Below are positions 54,596-64,000 of a DNA stretch of 64,000 bases, piece after piece. The stretch is from positions 1 to 64,000 of the forward strand of contig SVGN01000001.1 of assembly GCA_015056315.1 (NCBI GenBank), written 5' to 3'. Position 1 is the first letter of the stretch. Each line of letters opens with the position of its first letter. Under the pieces are notes generated by a model. That model did not search any database. It was not told the DNA's origin and saw only the letters and a program-made list of their open reading frames with translations. Origin of the DNA: Clostridiales bacterium (GTDB lineage Bacteria; Bacillota; Clostridia; Christensenellales; Aristaeellaceae). The translations under genes were made by a program, and so were the position numbers.

Positions 54596-56719
54596 ATGCA
54601 GACAGAATTACATGTGCGCAAACGGATGCTGGGGCTGCTGCTCCTTTTTGTGCTTCTGTTTTTTCTCTTGTTTCTGCGCATTGTATTCTTGACAACGGTA
54701 CAGTCTGCCGCGCTCACGCAGCGCGGCATTCGTCAATGGACGCGGGAGGGCACGGTATACGCCCGCCGGGGCAGCATCCTCGATACGGGCGGCCATACGC
54801 TGGTCATGAGCGCCACGGCGTATATCGTCAGCGCAGACCCCCGAAAGATCGGCGATGCAGAAGCCTTTGCCGGGCTGGTCGCACCGATCCTGTCCATCAG
54901 TGAAGACAGCATCCTCAGCAAGATCGGCGACCGTACCAAAGCCTCCGTTACGCTGAAACGTCAGGTCTCCACCGAAACGGCGGATCGGCTGCGCAAGCTG
55001 CAGCTGGATAGCGACCCGGACACCGCAGCTCTGGCGGAGGCCATCCTTTTTGATGAGGATGTGCGCCGTGTCTATCTCCACGGTGCGTTTCTGGTGCAGA
55101 CCCTCGGGCTGACCAACGTGGATAATGTAGGCCAATCCGGGCTTGAGCAGCAGTACGATGAGCTGCTCAGGGGCACGCCGGGGCGTATCCTGCGCACAGT
55201 GGATGGGCATAACAACACCATCTACGACAGCGGCAATCTCTACATCGAGCCTCAGGACGGCAACGACCTGAAGCTGACCATCGATGAGACGATCCAGGAG
55301 ATCTGCGAGAAGGCCATGCGGGAGTGCTACCAGGTAAACAAGGCTCAGGCCGTGCATGTGATCGCGATGGACCCCTATACGGGAGCGATCCTTGCCATGT
55401 GCTCCAAGCCGGATTACGACCCCAACGACCCGCCCCGCAACGAAAGCGATGCCCTGCAGAACCTGATGCGCATCCGCTTGATCTCCGATGCCTACGAGCC
55501 AGGCTCCACCTTCAAGATCCTGACGGCAGCCGCCGCACTCGATAGCGGACTCACCACCCCGGAGGAGGGCTTCTACTGCTCCGGCAGGATCCATGTGGAT
55601 GGTGATACCATCCGCTGCTGGGGCAACCCCCACGAGGCAGAGACCATGGCACAGGCGCTGCAGAACAGCTGCAACCCGGTGTTTGTAGAACTTGCCCTGC
55701 GCATGGGTGCAGAAAACTTCTACTCCTACCTGAAAGCCTTTGGCCTTGGCACCAAAACCAATGTTGACTTACAGGGGGAGGGGAGTGGTATACTAATACC
55801 GTTGAGAGCCGTCAAAAATGTTGATCTGGCCCGCATCGGTTTTGGGCAGAGCATTGCGGTAACGCCGCTGCAGCTGCTCACGGCGGCCTGCTCGGTCATC
55901 AATGGCGGGCGGCTCATGCAGCCCTATCTGCTCAAGGAGGTCATCGCCCCCAATGGGCAGGTGCTGCAGCGTACCCAGCCCAAGGTGGTCTCCCGCCCCA
56001 TCTCCGAGGAGACCTCCCTGCTCATGCGCTCGCTGCTGGAGCAGGTGGTCAGCATCGGCGGAGCGAAAAATGCCGCTATCGAGGGCTGCCGCATCGGCGG
56101 CAAGACCGGTACGGCGCAGGTCTACAAGGAGGGGCGCATCGTTAAGGATGTGCACATCGGCTCCTTTCTGGGCTTTGCACCGGCCAACGACCCCAAGATC
56201 GCCCTGCTGGTGATCGTGGATGAGGCCGATACCCCCATCGACTACGGCGGCACCACCGCTGCGCCCTTCGCTCGACAGATCCTTGCGGATGTGTTACCGT
56301 ATCTTGGCAGCCCGGCCTACAGCGAGGCCGAGCCTGTCACCGTGCCGGATGTGACCGGCCAGCAGCTCTGGCAGGCAAGGAGCAAGATGGAGGCACTGGG
56401 CTTTACCGTGCTCACCGATGGCGGCAGCGGCAGCGATCCTGTCTGCGACCAGATGCCCGGCCCGGGCATCACCCTTCAAAAGGGCGGGCAGGTCATGCTC
56501 TACACAGGGCAAAGCGAAGCCCTGGAAGCACAGACCCTGGTCTGCGTGCCGGATGTGACCGGCCTTTCCATCGCCGAAGCCGCCTCCCTGCTGCGCCAGC
56601 GGGGCCTGGAAATGACCATGGATGGCAGCGGCTTTGCCAGAGAACAATCCCCATTACCGGGAGAATTCGCAGCCCCCGGCTCTACCATACACGTCACCTT
56701 TGTTTTTCCAAATCCATAG
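54596..56719 (+). CDS. PASTA-domain penicillin-binding transpeptidase (SpoVD/PBP2B-like)
   Basis: YEPGSTFKI (SxxK), QNSCNPVFVE (SxN), GGKTGTAQV (KTG), two C-terminal PASTA domains. Confidence 0.93.
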   Translation: MQTELHVRKRMLGLLLLFVLLFFLLFLRIVFLTTVQSAALTQRGIRQWTREGTVYARRGSILDTGGHTLVMSATAYIVSADPRKIGDAEAFAGLVAPILSISEDSILSKIGDRTKASVTLKRQVSTETADRLRKLQLDSDPDTAALAEAILFDEDVRRVYLHGAFLVQTLGLTNVDNVGQSGLEQQYDELLRGTPGRILRTVDGHNNTIYDSGNLYIEPQDGNDLKLTIDETIQEICEKAMRECYQVNKAQAVHVIAMDPYTGAILAMCSKPDYDPNDPPRNESDALQNLMRIRLISDAYEPGSTFKILTAAAALDSGLTTPEEGFYCSGRIHVDGDTIRCWGNPHEAETMAQALQNSCNPVFVELALRMGAENFYSYLKAFGLGTKTNVDLQGEGSGILIPLRAVKNVDLARIGFGQSIAVTPLQLLTAACSVINGGRLMQPYLLKEVIAPNGQVLQRTQPKVVSRPISEETSLLMRSLLEQVVSIGGAKNAAIEGCRIGGKTGTAQVYKEGRIVKDVHIGSFLGFAPANDPKIALLVIVDEADTPIDYGGTTAAPFARQILADVLPYLGSPAYSEAEPVTVPDVTGQQLWQARSKMEALGFTVLTDGGSGSDPVCDQMPGPGITLQKGGQVMLYTGQSEALEAQTLVCVPDVTGLSIAEAASLLRQRGLEMTMDGSGFAREQSPLPGEFAAPGSTIHVTFVFPNP

Positions 56720-56735
56720 GGATGGAGGAATACCA

Positions 56736-58193
56736 ATGCTGTTAAGAGAACTGTTCGAGGATATGCCCGGCATTCTGGAAACCACCGGAGATATGGCTAC
56801 CGACATCGGTCAGCTGATCACCGACAGCCGCGAGAAGGCAGAAGCCGGTCTGTTTTTCTGCATTCCCGGCGCGCGCGTGGATGCGCATAACGTAGCCCCC
56901 CAGGCAGTGGAGAACGGCTGCGTTGCCCTGGTGGTGGAGCGCCTGTTGGATCTGCCTGTGCCTCAGGTACGGGTGGGGAGCGTGCGTTCTGCCATGGCCT
57001 ACATGGCTGCCGCATTCTTCGGTCACCCCTCCCGCAGCCTGCGCATGATCGGCGTTTGCGGCACCAAGGGCAAGACCACCACCAGCTTCCTGCTCAAAAG
57101 CATCATGGAGGCCGCGGGCTATAAGACCGGCCTCATCGGCACCACCGGCAACATGATCGGCGAGAAGCGCATCAAGAGCAACCTGACCACCCCCGACCCT
57201 GTAGACCTGCACCGTTGCCTGCGCCAGATGGCAGACGAGGGCGTGGAGGTGGTGGTGATGGAGGTAAGCGCCCATGCCGTGGATATGCACCGCCTGGACA
57301 GCATCATCTACGAGGCCGCCTGCTACACCAACCTTTCGCAGGATCATCTGGATTACTTTGGTACCATGGAGAACTACTTCGAGACCAAGAAGCGCTTCTT
57401 CATGGAGGATGCAGTGCTCAACGCCGCCATCAATGTGGATGACGAGACCGGCGGCGACATCATCAAGGATATCCGCATCCCCTTCCTTACTTTCGGCATC
57501 AGCGCCGATGCGGATGTGTTCGCCCGGGATATCGAGATCTCCGAGGATGGCGTATCCTTCTCCATCAAGCTCAACAATGTGGAGGAGATGCCCGTCAACA
57601 TGCGCCTCACCGGTATGTTCAACGTGTACAACGCGCTGGCTGCCGCCTCTCTGGCCATGATCATGGGCGTAAAGAGCAGCGATATCGTCGCCGGTCTGGA
57701 AAGCGTGAAGAACGTGCCCGGCCGCGTGGAGATGCTGGATACCAAGACCCCCTACAAGGTGATCCTGGATTACTCCCACTCGCCGGATGCGCTGGAGAAC
57801 ATCCTCTCCACCGTTCGCACCTTTACCCGTAACCGTCTCATCGTGCTCTTTGGCTGCGGCGGCGACCGGGATCAGGGCAAGCGCCCCATCATGGGCGAGA
57901 TCGCAGGCCGTCTGGCGGATTATTCCATCCTTACCAGCGATAACCCCCGCACCGAAGACCCCATTGCCATTCTGGAAGCCATCGAGGTAGGCGCCAAAGC
58001 GGTGGGCGGCAGCTATACGGTCATCGAGAACCGTCGCGAGGCCATCCGTTACGCCCTTCAGATGGGCCGGGACGGCGATGTGATCATCCTTGCCGGTAAA
58101 GGCCACGAGACCTATCAGGATATCATGGGCGTTAAGAAGCCCTTCGACGAAAAAGTCGTCGTCAACGAGCTGCTTGCCGAGATGCAGGCATGA
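56736..58193 (+). CDS. murE: UDP-N-acetylmuramoyl-L-alanyl-D-glutamate--2,6-diaminopimelate ligase
   Basis: GVCGTKGKTTTSFLLKSI, TTPDPVDLHRCL, DYSHSPDALENIL, LTSDNPRTEDP (DNPR motif). Confidence 0.95.
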   Translation: MLLRELFEDMPGILETTGDMATDIGQLITDSREKAEAGLFFCIPGARVDAHNVAPQAVENGCVALVVERLLDLPVPQVRVGSVRSAMAYMAAAFFGHPSRSLRMIGVCGTKGKTTTSFLLKSIMEAAGYKTGLIGTTGNMIGEKRIKSNLTTPDPVDLHRCLRQMADEGVEVVVMEVSAHAVDMHRLDSIIYEAACYTNLSQDHLDYFGTMENYFETKKRFFMEDAVLNAAINVDDETGGDIIKDIRIPFLTFGISADADVFARDIEISEDGVSFSIKLNNVEEMPVNMRLTGMFNVYNALAAASLAMIMGVKSSDIVAGLESVKNVPGRVEMLDTKTPYKVILDYSHSPDALENILSTVRTFTRNRLIVLFGCGGDRDQGKRPIMGEIAGRLADYSILTSDNPRTEDPIAILEAIEVGAKAVGGSYTVIENRREAIRYALQMGRDGDVIILAGKGHETYQDIMGVKKPFDEKVVVNELLAEMQA

Positions 58194-58213
58194 ACACGAA
58201 GGAGTGAACCAAA

Positions 58214-59242
58214 ATGCATAGGTTGATCCTTGCACTGATCCTTTCGCTGGTCGCTATGCTGCTGATCGGCCCCCGGGTACTGCCCGTTCTGCGCCGTATG
58301 AAGTTCGGCCAGACCATCTACGAGCTGGGCCCCAAGAGCCACCAGACCAAGCAGGGCACTCCCACCATGGGCGGCCTGATGTTTGCCGCCGTCAGCTGCG
58401 TCGCAGCGCTCCTGCTGGCGCTGCTGGGCGGTACGCTGGGCAACGGCTGGAAGGATTTTACCCTTGCCCTGATCTTTGTTTCTCTTGCCAGCATGCTCAT
58501 CGGCTTTGTGGATGACTACATCAAGGTGGTCAAGAAGCGCAACCTGGGCCTGATCTGGTGGCAGAAGATCATCGGTCAGGTGGCTGTGGCCGTGGCTTTT
58601 TCCACCTACTGCTACCTGAACCCCTATGTGGGCAGCAAGGTGCTGGTGCCCTTCTTCAACGTGGAGTGGGATCTGGGCTGGGCCTACATCCCCCTCATGA
58701 GCTGTGTGATGATCTTCATGATCAACTCCGCCAACCTGCAGGATGGTCTGGATGGCCTGCTCAGCAGTGTATCCGTTATCGGCAGCGCTGCCTGGGGCAT
58801 CATTGCGCTGGTCATCGCCATCGTGATGGGTAGCTCCGGCAACCGGGCAGCCATCGATAACTACGGCAACCTGGCCATCTTTGCCATGGCCCTCGCCGGT
58901 GCCCTGATGGGCTTCCTTCGCTTCAATCACTACCCCGCAGCCGTCTTTATGGGCGATACGGGCAGTATGTTCATCGGCGGCGCAATGGTAGGTATGTCCA
59001 TGCTGCTGAAGATGCCGCTGTTCATGGCGCTGATCTGCTTTACCATGATCGCCTCCTCCCTCAGCGTTATCATCCAGCGCATCTACTTCAAGGTGACCCA
59101 CGGCAAGCGTATCTTCAAGATGAGCCCCATCCACCACCACTTTGAGCTCAGCGGCATGACCGAGACCCAGATCGTGGCCATGTATGCCATTGTGGAGGGC
59201 CTGCTCTGTCTGGTGGCGCTGCTGTCCATCATCCGTATCTGA
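58214..59242 (+). CDS. mraY: Phospho-N-acetylmuramoyl-pentapeptide-transferase
   Basis: KQGTPTMGGLMF, GFVDDYIKV, NLQDGLDGL, FMGDTGSMFIGG, PIHHHFEL. Confidence 0.96.
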   Translation: MHRLILALILSLVAMLLIGPRVLPVLRRMKFGQTIYELGPKSHQTKQGTPTMGGLMFAAVSCVAALLLALLGGTLGNGWKDFTLALIFVSLASMLIGFVDDYIKVVKKRNLGLIWWQKIIGQVAVAVAFSTYCYLNPYVGSKVLVPFFNVEWDLGWAYIPLMSCVMIFMINSANLQDGLDGLLSSVSVIGSAAWGIIALVIAIVMGSSGNRAAIDNYGNLAIFAMALAGALMGFLRFNHYPAAVFMGDTGSMFIGGAMVGMSMLLKMPLFMALICFTMIASSLSVIIQRIYFKVTHGKRIFKMSPIHHHFELSGMTETQIVAMYAIVEGLLCLVALLSIIRI

Positions 59243-59281
59243 AAGTGGGGAGCCATACCATAATTATGGGGGTAAAGCGTT

Positions 59282-60643
59282 ATGAACGTGGAAAATAAGC
59301 GCGTTTTGGTGCTGGGAATGGCGAGAAGTGGTATTGCCGCCGCAGAGCTGCTGCTGCACCACGGCGCGATCCCGATCCTTGCAGACAGCAAGACCGAGGA
59401 AGCCCTCGGCGATTCGCTGAACAGCCTCAGGGGCACCGCATGCCAATTCCGGCTGGGCGAGGATCCCATCGCTCTGCTGGATGAAGCGGATATCCTGCTC
59501 ATCAGCCCCGGTGTGCCCATCGATGCCCCTGTGGTGCTGGCTGCCAAAGAAAAGGGTGTATCCGTCACCGGCGAGCTGGAAGCTGCCTACACCATGCTCA
59601 AGGGCGATGTGCTGGCCATCTCCGGTACCAACGGCAAAACCACCACCACCACCCTTGTGGGTAAGATCTTCGAAAACGCAGGCCGCATCACCCATGTGGC
59701 CGGCAATATCGGCTACCCCCTGTCTGCCGTGGCCAAGGTGAGCAAGAAAGAGGATGTGTCCGTGATCGAGGTCTCCAGCTTCCAGCTGGAGAGCATCAAG
59801 ACCTTCCGCCCCAGAGTGGCCGCGCTCCTCAACATCACCGAGGATCACCTGAACCGCCACGGCACCATGGCCCAGTACATTAAGCTGAAGCAGCGCCTGT
59901 TCGAGAATCAGAAGCCCACCGATGTGGCTGTGCTCAACATGGATGACCCGGTGCTGTTCAAGATGGCCTCCAAGCTGAAGGGCCGTGTGGCTTTCTTCAG
60001 CCGTACCCAAAAGGTGCCCGCAGGCGCTTATGTGGAGAACGGCAAGATCATCTGGCTGTGGGATGGGGTGGCAAAGCCCATCTGCGATGTGGAGCAGATC
60101 CTGATCCCCGGCCCCCACAACCTGGAGAATGCGCTGGCAGCCACCGCCATGGCCTGCGCCATGGGCGTGCCCGCGCCCATCATCCGCCATACGCTGGCTT
60201 CCTTTACCGGCGTCGAGCACCGCATCGAAAAGGTGCGCGTGTTCCGGAGCGTTACCTACATCAACGACAGCAAGGGCACCAATGTGGACAGCACCATCAA
60301 GGCCGTGCAGAGTATGCGGGTGCCAACGGTGCTCATCCTCGGCGGTTATGATAAGCATACCGATTTCATGCCCCTGTGCAAGGAGATCGTAGCCAGCGGC
60401 AAGATCTCCCGGATCATCACCATCGGGCAGACCGCCCAGCAGATCGAGACCCAGCTGAGCGAGGCAGGCTACACCGATGTAGAGCCTGCCCGGAGTTTGG
60501 AGGAAGCCGTCAACATGGCCCGCGACATGGCGCAGACCGGCGGCAATGTGCTGCTGTCTCCCGCTTGCGCCAGCTTTGATATGTTCAAAGATTTCGAACA
60601 GCGCGGCGAGATCTTCAAGCAGCTGGTAAACGCCCTGCAATAA
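59282..60643 (+). CDS. murD: UDP-N-acetylmuramoylalanine--D-glutamate ligase
   Basis: VLGMARSGIAAAELL, GTNGKTTTTTLVGKIF, NITEDHLNRHGTM, NDSKGTNVDSTIKA, LSPACASFDMFKDFEQRGE. Confidence 0.96.
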   Translation: MNVENKRVLVLGMARSGIAAAELLLHHGAIPILADSKTEEALGDSLNSLRGTACQFRLGEDPIALLDEADILLISPGVPIDAPVVLAAKEKGVSVTGELEAAYTMLKGDVLAISGTNGKTTTTTLVGKIFENAGRITHVAGNIGYPLSAVAKVSKKEDVSVIEVSSFQLESIKTFRPRVAALLNITEDHLNRHGTMAQYIKLKQRLFENQKPTDVAVLNMDDPVLFKMASKLKGRVAFFSRTQKVPAGAYVENGKIIWLWDGVAKPICDVEQILIPGPHNLENALAATAMACAMGVPAPIIRHTLASFTGVEHRIEKVRVFRSVTYINDSKGTNVDSTIKAVQSMRVPTVLILGGYDKHTDFMPLCKEIVASGKISRIITIGQTAQQIETQLSEAGYTDVEPARSLEEAVNMARDMAQTGGNVLLSPACASFDMFKDFEQRGEIFKQLVNALQ

Positions 60644-60725
60644 CGAAGACCCTTCCTGCGATTGGGAAGAGATGTGTACAAAAGCCGACATCTTGATTCT
60701 CATCGTAGGAAGGGGTTTTTGTTCT

Positions 60726-61862
60726 ATGCTCGCCCAACAGGAGACCATTGGCCGCCGTTACCTGAAAAAGCCCACGAAGCCTGTGGACGGTATGATGCTC
60801 ACGGTGCTGCTCCTGCTTTTGATGAGCGGTATCCTCATCCTGTTCAGCGCCACCTACTACCAGGCGCTGCACAAGGGTGATGCCCTGCTGGAGGTAAAAC
60901 GGCAGCTGATCGGCATCGGGCTGGGCACGGTACTGCTGCTGGTGACCAGCCGCATACCGTATACCTTCTGGCGTACCCCTACGGTGGTAGTGGCCGGGCT
61001 GGTGGGCAGCCTTGTGCTGCTGGTGCTGGTGATCATCCCCGGCATCGGCGTATATTTGAACGGCTCCCGGCGCTGGCTCAACATCGCAGGGCTCAGCTTT
61101 CAGCCCTCGGAACTGGCCAAGATCGCCTCGGTGCTCTATCTGGCCTCTACCCTCAGCTACCGGGGCAAACAGCTGGAACGGCTGTTTACCGGGGTGCTGC
61201 CGCTGCTGGTGGTGCCGGGCATCTTTTTTCTGCTCATCCTGGAGCAGCCCAATCTTTCCACCGCAGGCAGCATCATGATCGCCGCCATGCTGATGCTGCT
61301 CATCTCCGGGGTCAAGTGGCGGCATCTCTCCCTGCTGGGCATTTGCGGGCTCTGCGTGGGTGCTGTCTATGCATGGATCGAGCCCTACCGCCGGGAGCGG
61401 CTGCTGTCCTTCCGGGATCCCTTTGCCCAGATGAGCGATGAGGGCTATCAGCTGGCCCAATCGCTCATCGCCATCGGCTCCGGCGGTCTGTTTGGCAGAG
61501 GGCTGGGGCAGGGCAGGCAGAAGTTCTCCTACCTGCCATACCCGGAAAGCGACTTTATCTTTGCCATCGTGGGCGAAGACTTCGGGCTGCTGGGCTGCAC
61601 GGTGGTCATTCTGCTGTTTGTGGCCTTTGCCTTTGCAGGCATGCGCATCGCCGTCAACTGCCCGGATCGCTACGGCAGCCTGCTGGCAGCCGGACTCACC
61701 GCTATGATCACCCTGCAGGCAGCGCTGAACATTGCGGTGGTCATCGGGGCCATGCCCACCACCGGCCTGCCGCTGCCGTTTTTCAGCGCAGGCGGTACCT
61801 CCGTCAGCCTTTTGATGGCTTCGGTGGGCATCATACTCAACGTATCCCGTACCCATCGGTAA
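60726..61862 (+). CDS. ftsW: SEDS-family peptidoglycan glycosyltransferase FtsW/SpoVE
   Basis: ~10 TM; NGSRRWLNIAGLSFQPSELAKIASV, ESDFIFAIVGEDFGLLG, PLPFFSAGGTS. Confidence 0.93.
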   Translation: MLAQQETIGRRYLKKPTKPVDGMMLTVLLLLLMSGILILFSATYYQALHKGDALLEVKRQLIGIGLGTVLLLVTSRIPYTFWRTPTVVVAGLVGSLVLLVLVIIPGIGVYLNGSRRWLNIAGLSFQPSELAKIASVLYLASTLSYRGKQLERLFTGVLPLLVVPGIFFLLILEQPNLSTAGSIMIAAMLMLLISGVKWRHLSLLGICGLCVGAVYAWIEPYRRERLLSFRDPFAQMSDEGYQLAQSLIAIGSGGLFGRGLGQGRQKFSYLPYPESDFIFAIVGEDFGLLGCTVVILLFVAFAFAGMRIAVNCPDRYGSLLAAGLTAMITLQAALNIAVVIGAMPTTGLPLPFFSAGGTSVSLLMASVGIILNVSRTHR

Positions 61863-61935
61863 AAGCGCCCCTTCTTTCACACATTCCGGCAGCAGGCATA
61901 GGATGGTGCATGCAATGCTTACCGGAGGTGAAGGG

Positions 61936-63207
61936 ATGGACGTTTTGCGCATCCGTGGTGGCAGAAGGCTCACCGGAGAGTGGACGGTACATACCGCCAA
62001 GAATGCTGTGCTGCCCATTATGGCAGCAGCGGTGCTCACGGCGGAAAAGACTTTTCTGGAGGATTGCCCCTTCCTGAGCGATGTGGGCTATATGGCGGAT
62101 ATCCTCAGAACGCTGGGCTGCCGGGTGGCCCGCTCTGGCCGTACGCTGGAGATAGACCCTCAGGGCATGAGCGGCTACGAAATGCCGGATGGGCTGGCGA
62201 AAAAGATCCGTTCCTCCATCTTTCTGCTGGGGCCGATCCTGACCCGCTTCCATAAAGCGACGGTCACCTTTCCCGGCGGCTGCGAGATCGGCCTCAGGCC
62301 CATCGACCTGCACCTGAGCGGCCTGAGGCAGTTGGGGGTGGAGATCCGGGAGGAGGGCGGTGTCATCCACTGCGATGGCAGGCACATGTGCGCGGGCAGT
62401 GTGCATTTCGACTACCCCAGCGTAGGAGCCACCGAAAACGTGATGATGGCTGCCGTTCTTTTGAAGGGGCGCACCGTGCTGACCAATGTGGCCCGGGAGC
62501 CGGAGATCGTGGATCTGCAGCAGTTCCTTAACCGTATGGGCGCAAAGGTAAGGGGCGCAGGCTCCCACACCATCGTCGTGGAGGGGGTAAGCAAGCTGCA
62601 TGGAGTCTCCTACCGCCCTATGCCCGACCGGATCGTGGCGGGCACCATGCTGGCGGCAGCGGCCATTACCGGCGGTACTGTTCGGTTGGAACGGGTGCCG
62701 CTGGAGGATATGCATGCCGTATGCTCCAAGCTCCGGGAAATGGGCTGTGTGCTTACCCATCAGGGCGAGGGGGTCACCCTGCATGCGCCGGAGAAGCTGC
62801 GGGCCTTTGCCCAGCTGCAAACACAGCCCCATCCCGGCTTTCCCACCGATATGCAGGCGCAGCTGCTGGCGCTGGCCACACTGGCCTCCGGCACCTCCGT
62901 GCTGGTGGAGAATGTATTTGAGAACCGCTACGGGCATGCCGGAGACCTGAACCGCATGGGCGCGGATGTGCTCATCAACGGCCGCACGGCAGTGGTTCGG
63001 GGCGTAAAGGAGCTCTACGGCGCGCAGGTCACCGCCAGAGATCTGCGGGGCGGAGCAGCCCTTGCACTGGCTGCTCTCCGGGCCAACGGCGAAACGGTGA
63101 TCGAGCAGGCGCAGCTCATCGACCGTGGGTATGAAGATCTCGAAGGCGCACTGGCATCTCTGGGGGCAGAGATCCGGCGCGAGACCACCAATAGCGAGTA
63201 CACGTAA
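61936..63207 (+). CDS. murA: UDP-N-acetylglucosamine 1-carboxyvinyltransferase
   Basis: GGRRLTGEWTVHTAKNAVLPIMAAAVL, catalytic-Cys loop FPGGCEIGLRPIDLHLSGLRQLG. Confidence 0.93.
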   Translation: MDVLRIRGGRRLTGEWTVHTAKNAVLPIMAAAVLTAEKTFLEDCPFLSDVGYMADILRTLGCRVARSGRTLEIDPQGMSGYEMPDGLAKKIRSSIFLLGPILTRFHKATVTFPGGCEIGLRPIDLHLSGLRQLGVEIREEGGVIHCDGRHMCAGSVHFDYPSVGATENVMMAAVLLKGRTVLTNVAREPEIVDLQQFLNRMGAKVRGAGSHTIVVEGVSKLHGVSYRPMPDRIVAGTMLAAAAITGGTVRLERVPLEDMHAVCSKLREMGCVLTHQGEGVTLHAPEKLRAFAQLQTQPHPGFPTDMQAQLLALATLASGTSVLVENVFENRYGHAGDLNRMGADVLINGRTAVVRGVKELYGAQVTARDLRGGAALALAALRANGETVIEQAQLIDRGYEDLEGALASLGAEIRRETTNSEYT

Positions 63208-63226
63208 GAAAGGGAAGGGATGTACG

Positions 63227-64000
63227 ATGACAGACCGCCGCAAGGGCAGCAACCAGAACACCCGGGAGGAGTTTCAGGCTTACAATCAGTATGGCTACAG
63301 CTACTCCCATGATGAGCAGAACAGCGGTGCTGTACAAACACCCGCACCGGCAGAGGCTGCTAAAAAAGCCCGCAGCCGCCGCAGCGGCGGTGTATTCTTC
63401 CGTGTATTTGTCTTTCTCACCCTGCTCACGGTAGGGATCGTGGTGGTGCTCCAGACGGTCTTCCGTCTGGAGGCTGTCTGCGTGATCGGGCACGAGACCC
63501 GCACGGCACAGGAGATCATCAACCTGAGCGGGCTTTCTTACGGGCAGAATATCTTCAGCATCAGCACAGACGATGTACGGGCCAATCTGGAGAAGGATCA
63601 TACCATCATCCTCAAGGATATCCAGATCAAGCACCCCAACCTGGTCTATCTGCAGGTGGAGGAGCGCTACCCCGTGGCCCTGATGCAGTGGCTAGGCGTG
63701 CATTATGTGCTCGACAAGGATGGCCTTGTCATGGAAGAATCCACCGGCACGGAGCTGATCGGCACCATGCCGCTGGTAACGGGCTTTCGCGTATCCAATG
63801 CCCATAAGGGGCAGTTCCTTACCGTAAAGAGCCAGCTGCAGCTGGAGGCCTACAGCCGGCTGATCCAGGAATTGAATCTGCAGAACTACGCAAAGCAGGT
63901 TACGGAGATCCGTCTCAACAATCCGGACAACATCTATCTTGTTACCAGCGAGGGCATCAGTGTACGCGTAGGCAAGCCGGAGGATCTCAAGCGAAAGATC
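63227..64000 (+). CDS. DivIB/FtsQ-like cell division protein (truncated by the window end; not in the ORF track)
   Basis: MTDRRKGSNQNTREEFQAYNQYGYSYS..., single TM then POTRA-like FRLEAVCVIGHETRTAQEIINLSGLSYGQNIFSI; open to 64000. Confidence 0.85.
   Translation, partial: MTDRRKGSNQNTREEFQAYNQYGYSYSHDEQNSGAVQTPAPAEAAKKARSRRSGGVFFRVFVFLTLLTVGIVVVLQTVFRLEAVCVIGHETRTAQEIINLSGLSYGQNIFSISTDDVRANLEKDHTIILKDIQIKHPNLVYLQVEERYPVALMQWLGVHYVLDKDGLVMEESTGTELIGTMPLVTGFRVSNAHKGQFLTVKSQLQLEAYSRLIQELNLQNYAKQVTEIRLNNPDNIYLVTSEGISVRVGKPEDLKRKI

Overview
A 64 kb, gene-dense, GC-rich chromosomal segment that looks like a Firmicutes/Clostridia-type genome. It is mostly housekeeping: Asp23, DAK2/FakA, recG, trmL, NfeD/FloA, darA-holB-yaaT, purC, gmk-rpoZ-coaBC, lonB-lonA-engB, and a dcw division/cell-wall cluster running off the right edge. 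Fermentative/redox modules are interspersed: a Na+-pumping biotin-dependent decarboxylase/transcarboxylase operon, an [FeFe]-hydrogenase-like protein, adhE, and a GH2 plus MFS operon. No rRNA, tRNA, CRISPR or transposase was recognised. The least ordinary region is about 38.8-45.6 kb. It holds three paralogous ECF sigma factor/membrane-protein pairs, a truncated fourth sigma copy absent from the ORF track, shared upstream motifs at fixed positions, and a near-identical hairpin terminator after each pair. Other points worth a second look: a ~106 bp branched inverted-repeat element upstream of mraZ, a dcw cluster without rsmH and murG in their usual slots, a Rex-like operator and a shared cre-like 14-mer at adhE and the hydrogenase, a PadR promoter carrying tandem palindromes, and a HerA-like ATPase with a repeat-rich tail that has its own internal ribosome-binding site. 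All functional calls come from reading motifs; no database search was run.
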